Source: Parus major (Eukaryota; Chordata; Aves; Passeriformes; Paridae). Taken from it: a DNA stretch of 64,000 nt. The notes beneath the pieces were generated by a model. That model made no database searches and was not told where the DNA came from. It was given only the letters and a program-made list of their open reading frames with translations. Positions 41,861-53,392 of the stretch are shown here, one piece after another (position 1 is the stretch's first letter; every line of letters starts with the position of its first letter). A program made the position numbers and the translations under genes. The stretch covers positions 2,608,938-2,672,937 of the forward strand of contig NC_031768.1 in NCBI RefSeq assembly GCF_001522545.3, given 5' to 3'.

Positions 41861-41987
41861 TCTAATTTATTTTACTTTTATTTTTACTTTTATTTTACTT
41901 TTACTGTTTTACAGGGACAGGGAGCCCTGGAGAGACAGCTGGGAGTGAGGAAAACTGCAGGGAAAGGAGAGACAGCTGGGAGAGACA

Positions 41988-42358
41988 TCACAGAATCATG
42001 GGGTGGTTTGGATTGTGTTGGAAGGGACTTTAAAGATCCTCCAGTGGCACCCCTGCTATGTCAGGGACACTTTCCACTGTCCCAGGCTGCTCCAAGCCCC
42101 AGTGTCCAACCTGGCTTTGGGCACTGCCAGGGATCCAGAGGCATCCACAGCTGTGCCAGGGCCTCCTCACCCTCCCAGGGGACAATTCCTTCCCAATATC
42201 CCATCTAATCCCAATCTCTGTCAGTTTGAAGCCGTTCCCCCTCATCCTGTCACTCCATCCCTTGCAAATCAGTCCCTCTCTCCATCCTTTTTGTGGAGTC
42301 CCCTTCAGGTCCTGGAAGGCCACAGTGAGGTCATCCTGAAGCCTTCTCTAGGCTGACA
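41988..42358 (-). mobile_element. CR1 LINE fragment, 3' end
   Basis: Opens CAGAATCATGGGGTGGTTTG and GTTGGAAGGGACTTTAAAGA, then AGGGACACTTTCCACTGTCC, TTCCCAATATCCCATCTAAT, TTTGAAGCCGTTCCCCCTCA and ends CTTCTCTAGGCTGACA. It is a fairly complete copy of about 370 bp of the diverged type. Confidence 0.88.
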
Positions 42359-42374
42359 AAACAATTCTGTTTAG

Positions 42375-42416
42375 ATGATCCACAAAGCCCTTTCCAACCC
42401 AAACTGTCCCTGATAG
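42375..42416 (+). mobile_element. CR1 3' end stub in opposite orientation
   Basis: GATGATCCACAAAGCCCTTT followed by CCAACCCAAACTGTCCCTGA is a forward CR1 3' end. It sits between two reverse-oriented CR1 pieces. Confidence 0.55.
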
Positions 42417-42529
42417 GTGAGGCTTTAGGAAGGGAAAGCCTAAGATCAGCCTGGAGCCATGGCAGGAAGCCTTCCCTTTATGAAGCCTCAGCTCTGGGTA
42501 ACCAAACCATTCTGTGACTCTGTGGTGAC

Positions 42530-42625
42530 TCAGCCACTGCCCTGGGCCACCAGTCCCAGTGCTTGACCACATATTTCATGAAGAAATTTATCCTAATAGC
42601 CTCAAACTCAAACTTCCCAGTCTGC
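42530..42625 (-). mobile_element. Diverged CR1 LINE fragment
   Basis: CAGCCACTGCCCTGGGCCAC, CAGTGCTTGACCACATATTT, CATGAAGAAATTTATCCTAA and AACTCAAACTTCCC follow the order of a reverse CR1 3' region (CTGGGC, CAGTGC-TGACCAC, GTGAAGAAAT, TCCTAATA). Confidence 0.55.
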
Positions 42626-44959
42626 ATCCAGAGGTAAAAGTCAGCCAATGCTCAGTGTGTTCTAGGGTCAAGTCTGAAGGTTGCTCACTTGGTGCTATCA
42701 GGGGAGTTTTGAATTTTGTTAAAAAGTGATTTTCTTTCACTGGTTGCTGTTTTTTGGCTGCTTGACACAAGTGGAGGGAGGGCTGTGAGCTCTTGGTTTC
42801 TGTGGCCTGCAGACACAAGTGCTGGGTGAGAGAGGAAGGAGGGAAGAGGGAAGGAAGATAAGGAAGGAATGAGGGAGGGAAGGTTTCTCTGCCCAGGGCT
42901 GGCACTCTGCACTGCACATTGTCCTGGGAAGCAGTGAAATCTCCCTCCAGAATGCAGTGCCTTGATACTTTCCTGTTTTATTTTGCTTTTCTCCTTGTGC
43001 CAACTGTCTGACCTGACAAGGCTTCCCTTTGCTGAGTAACACAACTCCTTCCTTTGCCTGCTGCCTGCCTGCTCTCCTTTCTCCCATCTTTTCCTGGGAA
43101 AGATGTATTCTCTCCTTTTGTGTCCACATCTTTGTGCATCCTCTTTGATTGCCCAAACTTTCCTGCATTCAGTGGCTCCATCAGTTCCCAGATGTTTATT
43201 TGCATATATATATATCTACACCCCAGGACTCCTCCCCCCAACTTTTGTAAAAACATATAAATATTTGAAGCAGAAACCCATGAATGTAATTTCCCCACTT
43301 TTGTTATTTTTAAGAAGTGCTTCAAACATTGCAGTGGTTGGGGGGAGAAAACAAAACCCTGCAGAACCCACACTGGGCTGGAGCCTTATTATTGTGCATT
43401 AATAGGGAAGGGCTGTGCTGCTCCTTCAAAATGAGTTTAATGTTATGTTCCTCCAGCATATGGAGGGTTTGTTTGATTAGGGTTCTCCTGGGATCTATTC
43501 CACATCCTGCCCATTTGTTTCCTGAGACAGAGACTGTGCAGGAGCCCCCTCCCTGCCCTCTGGAAATGGGTCACTGTCCTCAGCCAGGAGGAGGGAGCAG
43601 GGAGGGATGACAAAACCAGCGCTGATGCCAAGCAGGGAATGGTTCCTGGAGGGGAAAAAGCAGCTTGCAGACACCCTGAGGAAGCTTCCCCTTTATCCCC
43701 CAGCCCTTACAAATGTGCTGTCAGGCACATCTTCCTCGTGAAGTGCTGGGCTTGAAAGCTGAGACAGGTGCAAGGAAGGATGAGATGCACGGGAAAATGA
43801 GGAGCTGTGGGTACATGTGGGCACGGAAAGGAACACTTCAGCAAAAAAAAAAAAAAGAGCTGGATTTCTATTCTGGGGGTTTGTTGCTTTTTTGTGTCTC
43901 TGTCATTCTGAGATAGTGCTCAGATGTATTTCTCCTTTGCTCATAATACTGGCAACTTTGTTTTGGACTTGCATACGAATCAGAATGAGAAACAGGAAGA
44001 AATTTAAGGGGCTGCCAAGGACTGGAGCCCTGAAAAAAACCTAAACAAGAAAGGAGTGGCTTATTTTTAACAGGGTAGGAAACTGCTCCTGGAGTTACAC
44101 TCACATGGGAGGTAAGGTGACTCCACACTGCCTGTGGAAGGTAATTATATCTTCTAATAGATCAACTCACATAATTGGGGTCAAACCCAACCAAACAAAC
44201 ATGCTTATAGGCAGAAACACTCTCTTTTAGTTTGGAAATGGAGTGTAGGAGGAATATATTAGCAAAGCAATAACCTCCCTACAGGGGTAACTGGATGAAA
44301 TATTATTGCAAGTGTTACACAGAACCTTTGGTCTCTTCTGGCCTTAAAAGCAAGAGAGAAAGCAGAAAAAAAAAATCCTCCTTCCAGCACAGAATAATCT
44401 GTATTTCTTGCTGATGTGAAGCTGTTGGTTTACTGAGAAGGGTGACCTGCACAGTGCTTGTTCTTTCAAATGCAAAAGAAGATCCCTCTCTCTTTCCCCT
44501 TGACCTCCCTGGGGCTGCCTCATCCCCTGCCAGTGCCTGAATGATGCAGATCTTTGCCAATTACACAATTTCCTTTTCCACAGTCAGTTTTTTGTTTCTT
44601 TTGCTCTCTTGCAGGACTGTTGGGGAGCTTTCTTTAATGAAAGCAGGTGGGTGTCTCTGGAAAACCCTTCTAACTCTGTTCTTCTCCTTGCTGTCCTTTT
44701 TACCAGGCCTCAGTTGTCTCCTTGAAGTGCATCAGTGCAAGGAAGGCCCTGCATGGGCCTGTAAAATACAGGAACACAGGCTGTGAAAATGGTTTTATGG
44801 AAGAAAAGGAGAAGGATGGGCTTTGGTGGGATTTTTCCTCGGGTAAATTGCTGGATGTCTGATGGCACACGTCATTCTATTGGGACATCTTTGATAGGAA
44901 GAGAATGAAAGATCAGGATATGCACAGCATAACAAAACTTGGGTCACAACAACCCCCCA
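42626..44959. other. Intron, unique sequence with simple repeats
   Basis: Simple tracts: purine-rich GGAA repeat at about 42829-42886, short AT repeat near 43202-43215 and poly-A at 43842-43856. No exon recognised; overlapping open frames across the purine-rich part are compositional. Confidence 0.4.
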
Positions 44960-45262
44960 GAGCTGCAGGCTGGGCACAGGGGCTGGAAAAGCTGGAAAAG
45001 CCCTGGGGGTGCCGGTGCCAGGGGCTGGACACGAGCCCAGGGGTGCCCAGGTGGGCAAGAGGCCCCTGGCCCCTGGGCTGGGTGAGGAATTGTGTGTCCA
45101 GCAGGAGCAGGGCAGGGATTGTCCCTCTGTGCTGGCTCTGAGAGGCCCCTCCAGGGCTGGCTCCAGTTGTGGCTGGTGCAGGAGAGCCCTGGAGGGGCTG
45201 GAGCGTGTCCAGGGCAGGGAACGGAGCTGGGAAGGGTCTGGAGCCCCAGGAGGGGCTGAAAA
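44960..45262 (+). mobile_element. CR1 LINE fragment lacking its 3' end
   Basis: CCTGGGGGTGCCGGTGCCAG, GGCTGGACACGAGCCCAGGG, GTCCAGCAGGAGCAGGGCAG and CTGGAGCGTGTCCAGGGCAG follow the order of the last part of the CR1 second open frame. The match stops after GGAGCCCCAGGAGGGGCTGA. CR1 copies normally keep their 3' end, so this one was cut afterwards. Confidence 0.75.
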
Positions 45263-46734
45263 CAGATCTGGTTTTATATCTGTACTGCATAGGTAGAGTG
45301 ATTTCCCCTCCTTCAACTCTATCTGGCCTTGTTGAATTCAGCAGAGGCTGCTGCAGGCACCACCATGAACAGCACAAGCTGCAGAGTCACCACCCAAATT
45401 ATTTTTATTATAGGGAGGAAAAAGATATTAAGAGGGAGGAGGCCAGAGGATGCAAAACCCGCATGATTTTAGTTAATGTAACCAACTATTTGGAGTATAA
45501 TTGAACCATTAAGTGGACCTGGGTGTTAATTGAGAGAGGGATATTCTTTGGTAATATAATTATCTACTGCCATTTCTCTTTTGGCTGTCATGCATTCAAG
45601 CCTGGCTCAATTATCTATTGTTCCACTGAGTTTATTACTAAGGTCAGGCTCTGCAACACAGAGCAAATTTCTGTCAGTTTGCCTTTGTCTGGCTGTGGCT
45701 GTGTGGCAGAGCCCACGAGGGAGTCAGTAATTCTCTCTGCTGAGCTGTGGGTAAATGGTCCTCGAGAAAAAGAGTGAAAAGCCACACTGAATAATGAGAA
45801 TAAAACAAAATCCTGCCCATCTTCTGGTCAACCAAGCACTGCTGATATTTGTGCAGTGAACAAGACAGGGCCCATGGAAAAAAGAGATGGTGTCAGTGTT
45901 TAATTAATTGATCCTCCATAATTAATGTGCTCTAGCAGGTGGGAAGGCAAAGTTTTCCTCTACCTTCTGAACAGGCACATTTCCTGATTTCTCTTCTTTT
46001 CTCCCTGCCACATCCAGTAAAATATTTTGCCTGAAGCTGACCCTCAGCATGGAAGATTTCAGCCCAAGCAGTGACTCTGATGGGAGTTAAAACAAGCTGA
46101 AAACGTTGCTGTAATGAAAATTACAAGGCAGCTTTAACAATAGGTGATACAGCTGGGAACTCTAATTAGGTTAATTTGGCCACGTTTAAATCCACTGTGA
46201 GGAGGAAGAGGTGTCCCTAACTCCTTGTGTTTGCCCAAAGCTAGATTAGGGATTAGGGCAGAAAGCCCAAATATTTGCTTGCCCCCAGACAAGCAACAAT
46301 GGCACATTTTGTCTCTCTTTTAGCCTGAAGAAATTTGTATTAGCAGAGGGTAAAATATTGGGCTGCAAGCAGCAGTGTAGAATGTTCTGGCTTTGGAGCC
46401 GCACGTGAGGAGGTGCCAAATGAAGATTTTAGCTGTCACAGCAGCCCAAGCTGCCTGTCAGCCTGCTGGCCTGGAGCAGCCTCTGAGCTGAGGAAACCTC
46501 CAAATGAGAGGCTGCTGCAGGTGACCAGAGCTCCTGGTGAGTGACAGGGGCCAGTCCTGGAGGATGCTGCTCAGAGGGTGATGAACTTTGGGCTCAGTCC
46601 TCCTGCTCCACAGGGATGTCACCTGGCTGACACTCTGGCATTAATAAAACCCAAATGCCAATGAGTTGCATTCCTTCTGGCATCTTCACAGCCCTTAAAA
46701 CTCAATAATTCTAAAATCTGAACAAACCACCAGG
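45263..46734. other. Intron, unique sequence
   Basis: No gene or repeat recognised. Confidence 0.4.
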
Positions 46735-47230
46735 TTAGTGCTGCCCCAGCCCTGGGCCCAGCCCAGGGAGCAGCTGGAGCTGCTGGAGAGAGCCCAGAGG
46801 AGGCTCCAGGATGAGCAGAGGGATGGAGCAGCTCTGCTGGCAGGAAAGGCTGGCCCAGCTGCCATTGTTCAGCCTGGCCAGGAGAAGCTTTGGGCTGAGC
46901 TCAGGGTGGCCTTGCAGGGCCTGAAGGAGCCCCAGGAAAGCTGGAGAGAGACAATTGCCAAGGGCTGCAGGGCCAGGAGCCAGGGAATGGCTGCCAGGGG
47001 CAGAGGGCAGGGCTGGATCTTGGCATCTTGGGCAGGGATTGTTCCCTGGCAGGGTGGGCAGGGGCTGGGATGGAATTGCCAGAGCAGCTGGGGCTGCCCC
47101 TGGATCCCTGGCAGTGCCCAAGGCCAGGCTGGACATTGGGAGCTCCTGGGACAGTGGGAGGTGGCCCTGCCATGGCAGGGGGTGGCACTGGGTGGTCCTT
47201 TCCAACCCAAACCATTCTGGGATTCGGTGA
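46735..47230 (+). mobile_element. CR1 LINE 3' fragment, long identical group (core copy F)
   Basis: About 495 bp starting GTGCTGCCCCAGCCCTGGGC, CAGCTGGAGCTGCTGGAGAG. It shares 356 identical bases with copy E (46808-47163 against 34148-34503), and the 154-bp core lies at 47025-47178. It ends TCCTTTCCAACCCAAACCAT, TCTGGGATTCGGTG. Open frames of up to 177 codons cross it on both strands because the repeat is GC-rich; they are not genes. Confidence 0.9.
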
Positions 47231-48961
47231 CACGTTGGAAAATCCAAGTGTCAGGTCTATACATGCTCTGAGGTGAGCTGATCCAAAATTTTCCTTTGTG
47301 ATCCATGGAGCTGCCTTTGACAGGGAAGAGCTGAGTGTGGATTGCTATAACCAGGCCTTCTGGAAACGTGACGAGCGCTCCCTTCAGAGGTGAAAGACAC
47401 TGCTGGTGCAGCTGAGTCTCTTAACAACACTTGTGGGAGTGCTTTATTATTCAGTTTATTCAGAGCATGATAAACACCCTAAAAACTCTTCTTCTAAATA
47501 ATGAGTTCAACCTCGACAATGTGCAAAAGGCAGAAATCAAATCTTCAAAGATAACCCACAAAAGTACTTGAATGAGGAGCCACCTCATTTATTCTCACAG
47601 TGCCTTCTGAAAACAAAGCCAGCAGATTAAGATAAGATAGCCATTAGCTTTGCATTTTCTTTCTATTTAATTTTATATTAATAGCTTTTGTCTGATACAA
47701 ATTGTTTTCAAGTAGGAAAATGATATTTTGATGTGCAAGGTGTGATTGATATGTAAATACGGCCAAAATTTGGGAAATGCAGGAAGAAGGATGAAATGAA
47801 GAACTTTGGGTGATGGGAGATGGAATTAGAAAACAATCATGAGATGTGAGCTTCCTTTTCTCCTGCAGGAAAGGGAGATGAAGATAATAAAAGTATTGTT
47901 GCATGTGCTGAATTAATTTAATTTTTCTAATGAGGGTGAATTGTCAGATGCTGGAAAATTCCTAATGTTGCTCCATATTTCTCTTTGCCACTTCCCTAAC
48001 AGAACAGCTCTGTTTAGTGTGATAAAATCCCTGCAAATTTATTTGCCTTGCTGACTTCCTTTGCTCCCTTGGGCTTCCCTGAGCTCCTTCTTTCTCCATA
48101 ATTTGGAGACTTTAAGCAGTGCTTAATCAGTTCAGGATAACGCCCAAGGTTTCATTAGTGTTGCTTGGCTCTCCCAGTGGTGCCCCTTTTTAATGAAGCA
48201 GCTCCAATTTTCTGACCTCTCCAAAGGGTGACTGTGATTGAGGCTGCTGAGATATTTCTGCTGTCCCTTCTTCACTTTCGAGGTTTCCCACGGGCCACAC
48301 GACTCGGAGGTGGCGGAAAATGAAAATGGAAGCGTGCTGATCTAAACTGGGAAGAGGCAGAGAGAGAGAGAAAAAGGGAGAGTTCCCTATTTAATGATGA
48401 GAAAGGGGAGAAAAGAGGATTCAACCTCTTCAAGGGAGCTGCAGCTCAGAGCATGACGTGGCTTTTTGCCAAGGGGTTGGTTTAGGTTGGTTATTCCTGA
48501 ATTTGGGGAATGTGCAGCTCTTGCTCTCGGTTTTAAAGTGGAATGGAGCACAAATGTCAGCCACAGTATCCTCCTCAAGCTGCCCTGCAGGAAAGCAAGA
48601 GAAGGGGCAAAGTGAGACCTTTCCCCTCTGTTTAGCAGCTGCAAAATGAAGGAAATCCGTGCAGTGCAGAAGGAAATGAAGCAGAGTCCAACATCAGTCT
48701 CCTTGCCTGAAGGTCTTCCTGGTACCTGTCCAAACAATTGGGAAGGATGAAGGAAGAGAAGCTAAGAAGCTTTGAGAAGAAGGTGGTGGGCAGGTTCAGA
48801 CTGAAAAATTCCCTGCTGTTGAAACAGTGTTTTGATGCACTCTTTTGCTGATAAAATGGAATTTGTTTTAGAAGTTTTAGAGATGTGTCTGGTCAGGAGA
48901 AGTTGCTCTTCTTCCTTGATGATTCACCACCAGGGAGCACCTGTCATGAATGGCTCCTGTT
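47231..48961. other. Intron, unique sequence
   Basis: No exon recognised. A short CpG-containing stretch at about 48275-48345 stands out from the CpG-poor surroundings. Confidence 0.4.
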
Positions 48962-49288
48962 TCACAGAATCATGGAATGGTTTGGGTGGGAAGAATCATC
49001 CATCCCAGCCCTGCCATGGCAGGGCCACCTCCCACTGTCCCAGGAGCTCCCAATGTCCAGCCTGGCCTTGGGCACTGCCAGGGATCCAGGGGCAGCCCCA
49101 GCTGCTCTGGCAATTCCATCCCAGCCCCTGCCCACCCTGCCAGGGAACAATCCCTGCCCAAGATCCCATCCAGCCCTGCCCTCCTTTAGTTTAAAACCAT
49201 TCCCCATGCATTTTCACTCCATGCCCTTGTGAAAAATCCCTCTCCACCTCTCTTGAAGCTCCTTTAGGTACTGGAAGGTGCTCCAAGT
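48962..49288 (-). mobile_element. CR1 LINE fragment, 3' end (core copy C)
   Basis: Starts TCACAGAATCATGGAATGGT. The 154-bp core at 49011-49164 has a single difference from copy A (GCAGGGCCACC for GCAGGGACACC). Beyond it are TTTAGTTTAAAACCATTCCC and CCTCTCCACCTCTCTTGAAG, the ordinary diverged CR1 type rather than the long-group sequence. Confidence 0.9.
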
Positions 49289-49852
49289 TCACAAAGTTCC
49301 CTTTATTTCTCCTTGTAGAGCCCTGTCACCCTGCTCTGCCTTTCTGCTGCAGAGAGGAGAGTCACAGCCAAGTGACAGCAACCCAGAAAAAAATCTGTAT
49401 TTTGTGCTGAGGCTTCCAAATATCAAGTGAAAAGATAAAAAAAAAAAAGCCTTAACACTTAAAGGCAAGGTTCTAACTTCCCTCTGTGTTCCCATCACTA
49501 AAGTGCACATCAACACTAAGTTATGTCTTTAATTAGGTTTTGTTTGGTGTTATTTTGACAGTTCATCATCCTCTTCATGGATTATATAGAAATTTGGCGA
49601 TGTTCTGCTTCTGAGGGCAGAAATTAAATTGCAGGAGTTTTGTTCTCAGGTTGTCTTGAGAAGTTTTTCTGTCAGTGTGACTTACCAGTGTTTTATCTGT
49701 AGTGACAACTGTTGAAATGTATTTTTAGTTAACCAAAAGAAGCACTTTTGTTAAGAATAATGAGAACAAAGCTTTTACATGCAATGAAAACCTCTGCTAG
49801 TGGCAGAAGCAGGGTTTGTTCTACCATGGTTTGCTGGGAAGTTGTTTATTTT
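49289..49852. other. Intron, unique sequence
   Basis: Short poly-A at about 49437-49448; otherwise nothing recognised. Confidence 0.4.
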
Positions 49853-49908
49853 CACATAGAATCATTAAGGTTGGAGAAGACCTCCAGGATCATCAAGTCC
49901 AACCTTTC
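49853..49908 (-). mobile_element. CR1 3' end stub
   Basis: ACATAGAATCATTAAGGTTG, GAGAAGACCTCCAGGATCAT, CAAGTCCAACC is a reverse CR1 3' end, truncated to about 55 bp. Confidence 0.75.
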
Positions 49909-51044
49909 CATGGGATATAAAATTTGAAATTTGAATATTTGAAATGCTTCTTTTGACTGTCAAGTGAGAAGAGCTGGAGATGTGATGTGCAGGTATCTTG
50001 GTCTGCTCTAGATGGATTTATTTGACTTAATCTGAGAGGTTTAGGGACTTTAGGTCCACATTGGGATGAAAACTCATCCTGCCCTTGCAAAGAATTTCCC
50101 AGATGCTGCAGAGCACAGTCAGAACTGTAGAAATGTGCACTGCTGCCCCCAAAATACCCACGTGGGTTATTTCTCCCTCAGCCAGGTCTCTGGGGCACCT
50201 CAGATCTCATTGCAGCAGCAGATTTCATCTGCCCACATGGGTGAGATCATGACTGATACCTGCAGAAAATGAGAAAATTGGCTTGATATTCCATGAGACA
50301 GAGAGCAGCTTGGCTTTTGATCACTTGGAGGAAAATGAGGAGGGAGCAAGGAGAAAATGTGAATAATTAAAACCCATTGACTAATGCCTTCCTGTAGTTT
50401 CCAAGTGCTAAGTCTGATATAGCTGTTTAATTTCAAAGGCAACCGAATTAAGTTTCCTCTGTTTGTAGAGCAGAGCTTGGAACCAACAGGACAACAGCAG
50501 GCGAGAGCAAAATGAGTGATTTTCTCCCAGGTCAGCACTTAGCACTCTGAGAGTTAAACATTTGCTGGAGATTATGCTTATAAATCATTTCGAGCCCGAG
50601 TTCACTGCTAATCCTGAAACAGAAGCAATGGAAGCCCTTTCTTTGCGCTGAACATTTTGGACTTGGAACCCTTGGGGGAAAAGAAAGGTTTTCTTTCTGC
50701 AGGAAGCCAAAATCTCCACAAGAGAGCTGTGCCTTGGTGGTGACACAACACATCCCACTTCAGACTCATTTTGCAGCTACACTCACAGCCTTTGGTCAGG
50801 ATTTGCTTTCTCTCCAGGAATGGGACAAGGGATGGCAAAGGAGAGAATGATTTTCAGGTGATCTTCTGTTTTTTAGCCAGAGTTGAGACCCTGGGGTTTC
50901 ACTCCTGCTCTGCCCTACTCCTTTCTGCTCTTGAGGACTTGGAATGTTGGAGTTAAATGAAGGACATGAATGGACAGAGCTGAGTTGAAGGTAAAAGGAA
51001 AAAAAATCCCTGAGAGAAGATGTCAGTTTTCTTGAGCACAGGGG
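49909..51044. other. Intron, unique sequence
   Basis: No gene or repeat recognised. Confidence 0.4.
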
Positions 51045-51505
51045 GTACCTGGAGGTGCTGGAGAGAGCCCAGAGGAGGCTCCAGGATGAGCAGAGGGATG
51101 GAGCAGCTCTGCTGGCAGGAAAGGCAGGCCCAGCTGCCATTGTTCAGCCTGGCCAGGAGAAGCTTTGGGCTGAGCTCAGGGTGGCCTTGCAGGGCCTGAA
51201 GGAGCCCCAGGAAAGCTGGAGAGAGACAATTGCCAAGGGCTGCAGGGCCAGGAGCCAGGGAATGGCTGCCAGGGGCAGAGGGCAGGGCTGGATCTTGGCA
51301 TCTTGGGCAGGGATTGTTCCCTGGCAGGGTGGGCAGGGGCTGGGATGGAATTGCCAGAGCAGCTGGGGCTGCCCCTGGATCCCTGGCAGTGCCCAAGGCC
51401 AGGCTGGACATTGGGAGCTCCTGGGACAGTGGAAGGTGGCCCTGCCATGGCAGTACTGGGATGAGATGATCTTTAAGGTTCCTTCCAACCCAAACCATTC
51501 TGGGA
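51045..51505 (+). mobile_element. CR1 LINE 3' fragment, long identical group (core copy G)
   Basis: Starts near GGTACCTGGAGGTGCTGGAG. It matches copies E and F over about 350 bp with two differences seen by eye (GGCAGGCCC for GGCTGGCCC; TGGAAGGTGG for TGGGAGGTGG). The core lies at 51300-51453. The 3' end (GATGATCTTTAAGGTTCCTT, CCAACCCAAACCATTCTGGG) is again private to this copy. Confidence 0.9.
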
Positions 51506-53255
51506 ATCTTCCCTCTGCACCTCTCCCAGGCTGTAAATTGCTGTTTAAAATGAGGAAGGATCTGTTCCAGAGCACAGCTTTGAGGTCATCCAGCACTGGT
51601 TGGTTCTGCAGACATCCCTGTTCCAGCAGTGTCCCCTTGGACAGCAGAGCACTGATTTACATGGCCAGAAGATTATTTCCCTGTGCTGGAAAGCCAAATA
51701 GATTTGTCTGGTGTCACTCAGTGGACAATCCTCTTGGCCTTGTCAGTCAGCTTGAAAAATTGATTCCATTCTCCTGGTTTTAGCTCTTGGGATTTTTCCT
51801 TCTCCCTGAAAGTGTTGTGATGCTCTGAGGGAGCTGCATGGTCTGGCACTGACCTGACTAATGCAGGGATGGAGCCAGCCATCCTTTCCAAGTTTGAGAA
51901 TCATCTTGATCCTCCTGAACTTGGAAAATCCAGAAAATGGTGCTTCCCTTCTAATAATAAATCTTATGAGGGTGTGGAGGCTGTCTTCCATCATTTATTG
52001 GTGATTATTGAATAAAAGGAGGAGGAGGAGGAGGCCTTTTAGATCCAGATTGTTCCAGCCTGAGGGCAGGGCTGATGGCACAGCATTCCTCAAGGAGATC
52101 CCCAGCTTTCCATGAACAGGAACATCGGTTCCCAAGGAGCTGACAAGCTCAGAAATCAGCAGCTTTCCCTTCTGCCCAGCCCTTGGTTTTACCTCATTGA
52201 ACAAATCTTGGACACTAAAGGAAATATTTTGCTGCAGCTGAGGTTGTGCCTCACTTCCCAGCTCTCACAGGACCTGAGGCTAAGCTCCTGTGCACAGAAA
52301 CCAGGCATTTCACCTCCCAGTCAGTAAGTGTGGCTTGGGAGGAAAGCAGAAAGAGGCTGGGTGACAAACTCGAAGGAGGGGACTCTGCTCTGAAATCAGT
52401 GCAGCAACAAATGGGGTGAAAGCTGCAAAATACACTTTTGCTGTGTGTCAAAAGAGGAGGATAATTTAGGGAATTGATGTTGCCCTTCAGTCCTGTGCCT
52501 TCTCCTTTCACCCTCTGCATCAGGCTGTGATGCAACCTGTGTTATTAAAATGGAATTCCTGTGTGAGTCGAGACAGCCACGTCCTGATCCAATGTGTGTC
52601 ACCCAAAGGATGTCACTTTGCATCCTCCTCCCTGCAACACTTAGACTTACAAAGAAGTCCTGATGTGTTTTCACATGAAATAAGCCAACCCTGATGACTG
52701 CTGAAGGATTCAGCCAGCAGGCTGCAAAACTCTTAAAAGATCCTTTTTTTTTTAAAGGGCTCTTCAGGAAAAGACTACTGGGAAAATGACACACACAGGC
52801 CTTCCTTGGCTCATGGTGTGGAGTCACAGCAGCTGCTGTGTTTCTTTCTGTATTATTTAGGTGAGCTCTCAGCACAATTTTTTCCTCAGTAGTCTCTTCC
52901 TCTCTGTGCAGGGGGAAGCTGGATATTAATTGGAACAGAAACCTTAATTTGCTGCGATACAAATCCCAGCACACAGAGAGTGCTGCACTGCATTTGCAAA
53001 ACATGCTAAGTACCACAAGGCTTTTACCAGAAGTATTTTCCAGTTTTTGAAAACAGTTCTTGTATTGCATTCCACTTTCAGCACCACTAGAAGATGACAC
53101 ATGCTGGAGATCCCGTGGGCTGAGTGCACCACGCTCAACAGGCTCTCCTTGTTCCACCACTACATTCCTGTTTCCTGCAAGGATTGGGATTTCCCTCTCA
53201 GCCTCCCCTTCCCCTCCTCTGGCTGGCCCACAGCAAACTGCACTGGTGGCTCTCT
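51506..53255. other. Intron, unique sequence with a long open frame
   Basis: No recognised exon. The minus strand carries an uninterrupted frame over about 52396-53409 (ATG-started part about 224 codons) without recognisable domains. A short GGA repeat lies at about 52019-52033. Confidence 0.4.
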
Positions 53256-53392
53256 GGACTGGTTTTGACTGGGATGGAGTTAATTTTCTTCTCAGCAGCT
53301 GTGTTTGGGATTTGTGATTAATAAGCCAGGAATATTTCAGCTCATCCTGACCAGTGCTGGCACAGCATCGAGGTCTGTGTTTTGTACCTACC
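53256..53392. mobile_element. Possible LTR-retrotransposon fragment
   Basis: ACTGGTTTTGACTGGGATGG then AGTTAATTTTCTTCTCAGCA and GCTGTGTTTGGGATTTGTGA resemble the end of a widespread avian endogenous-retrovirus LTR, recalled as GGTTTTGGCTGGGATAGAG-TTAATTTTCTTC. The remainder is degraded. The strand and exact limits cannot be set by eye. Confidence 0.45.
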
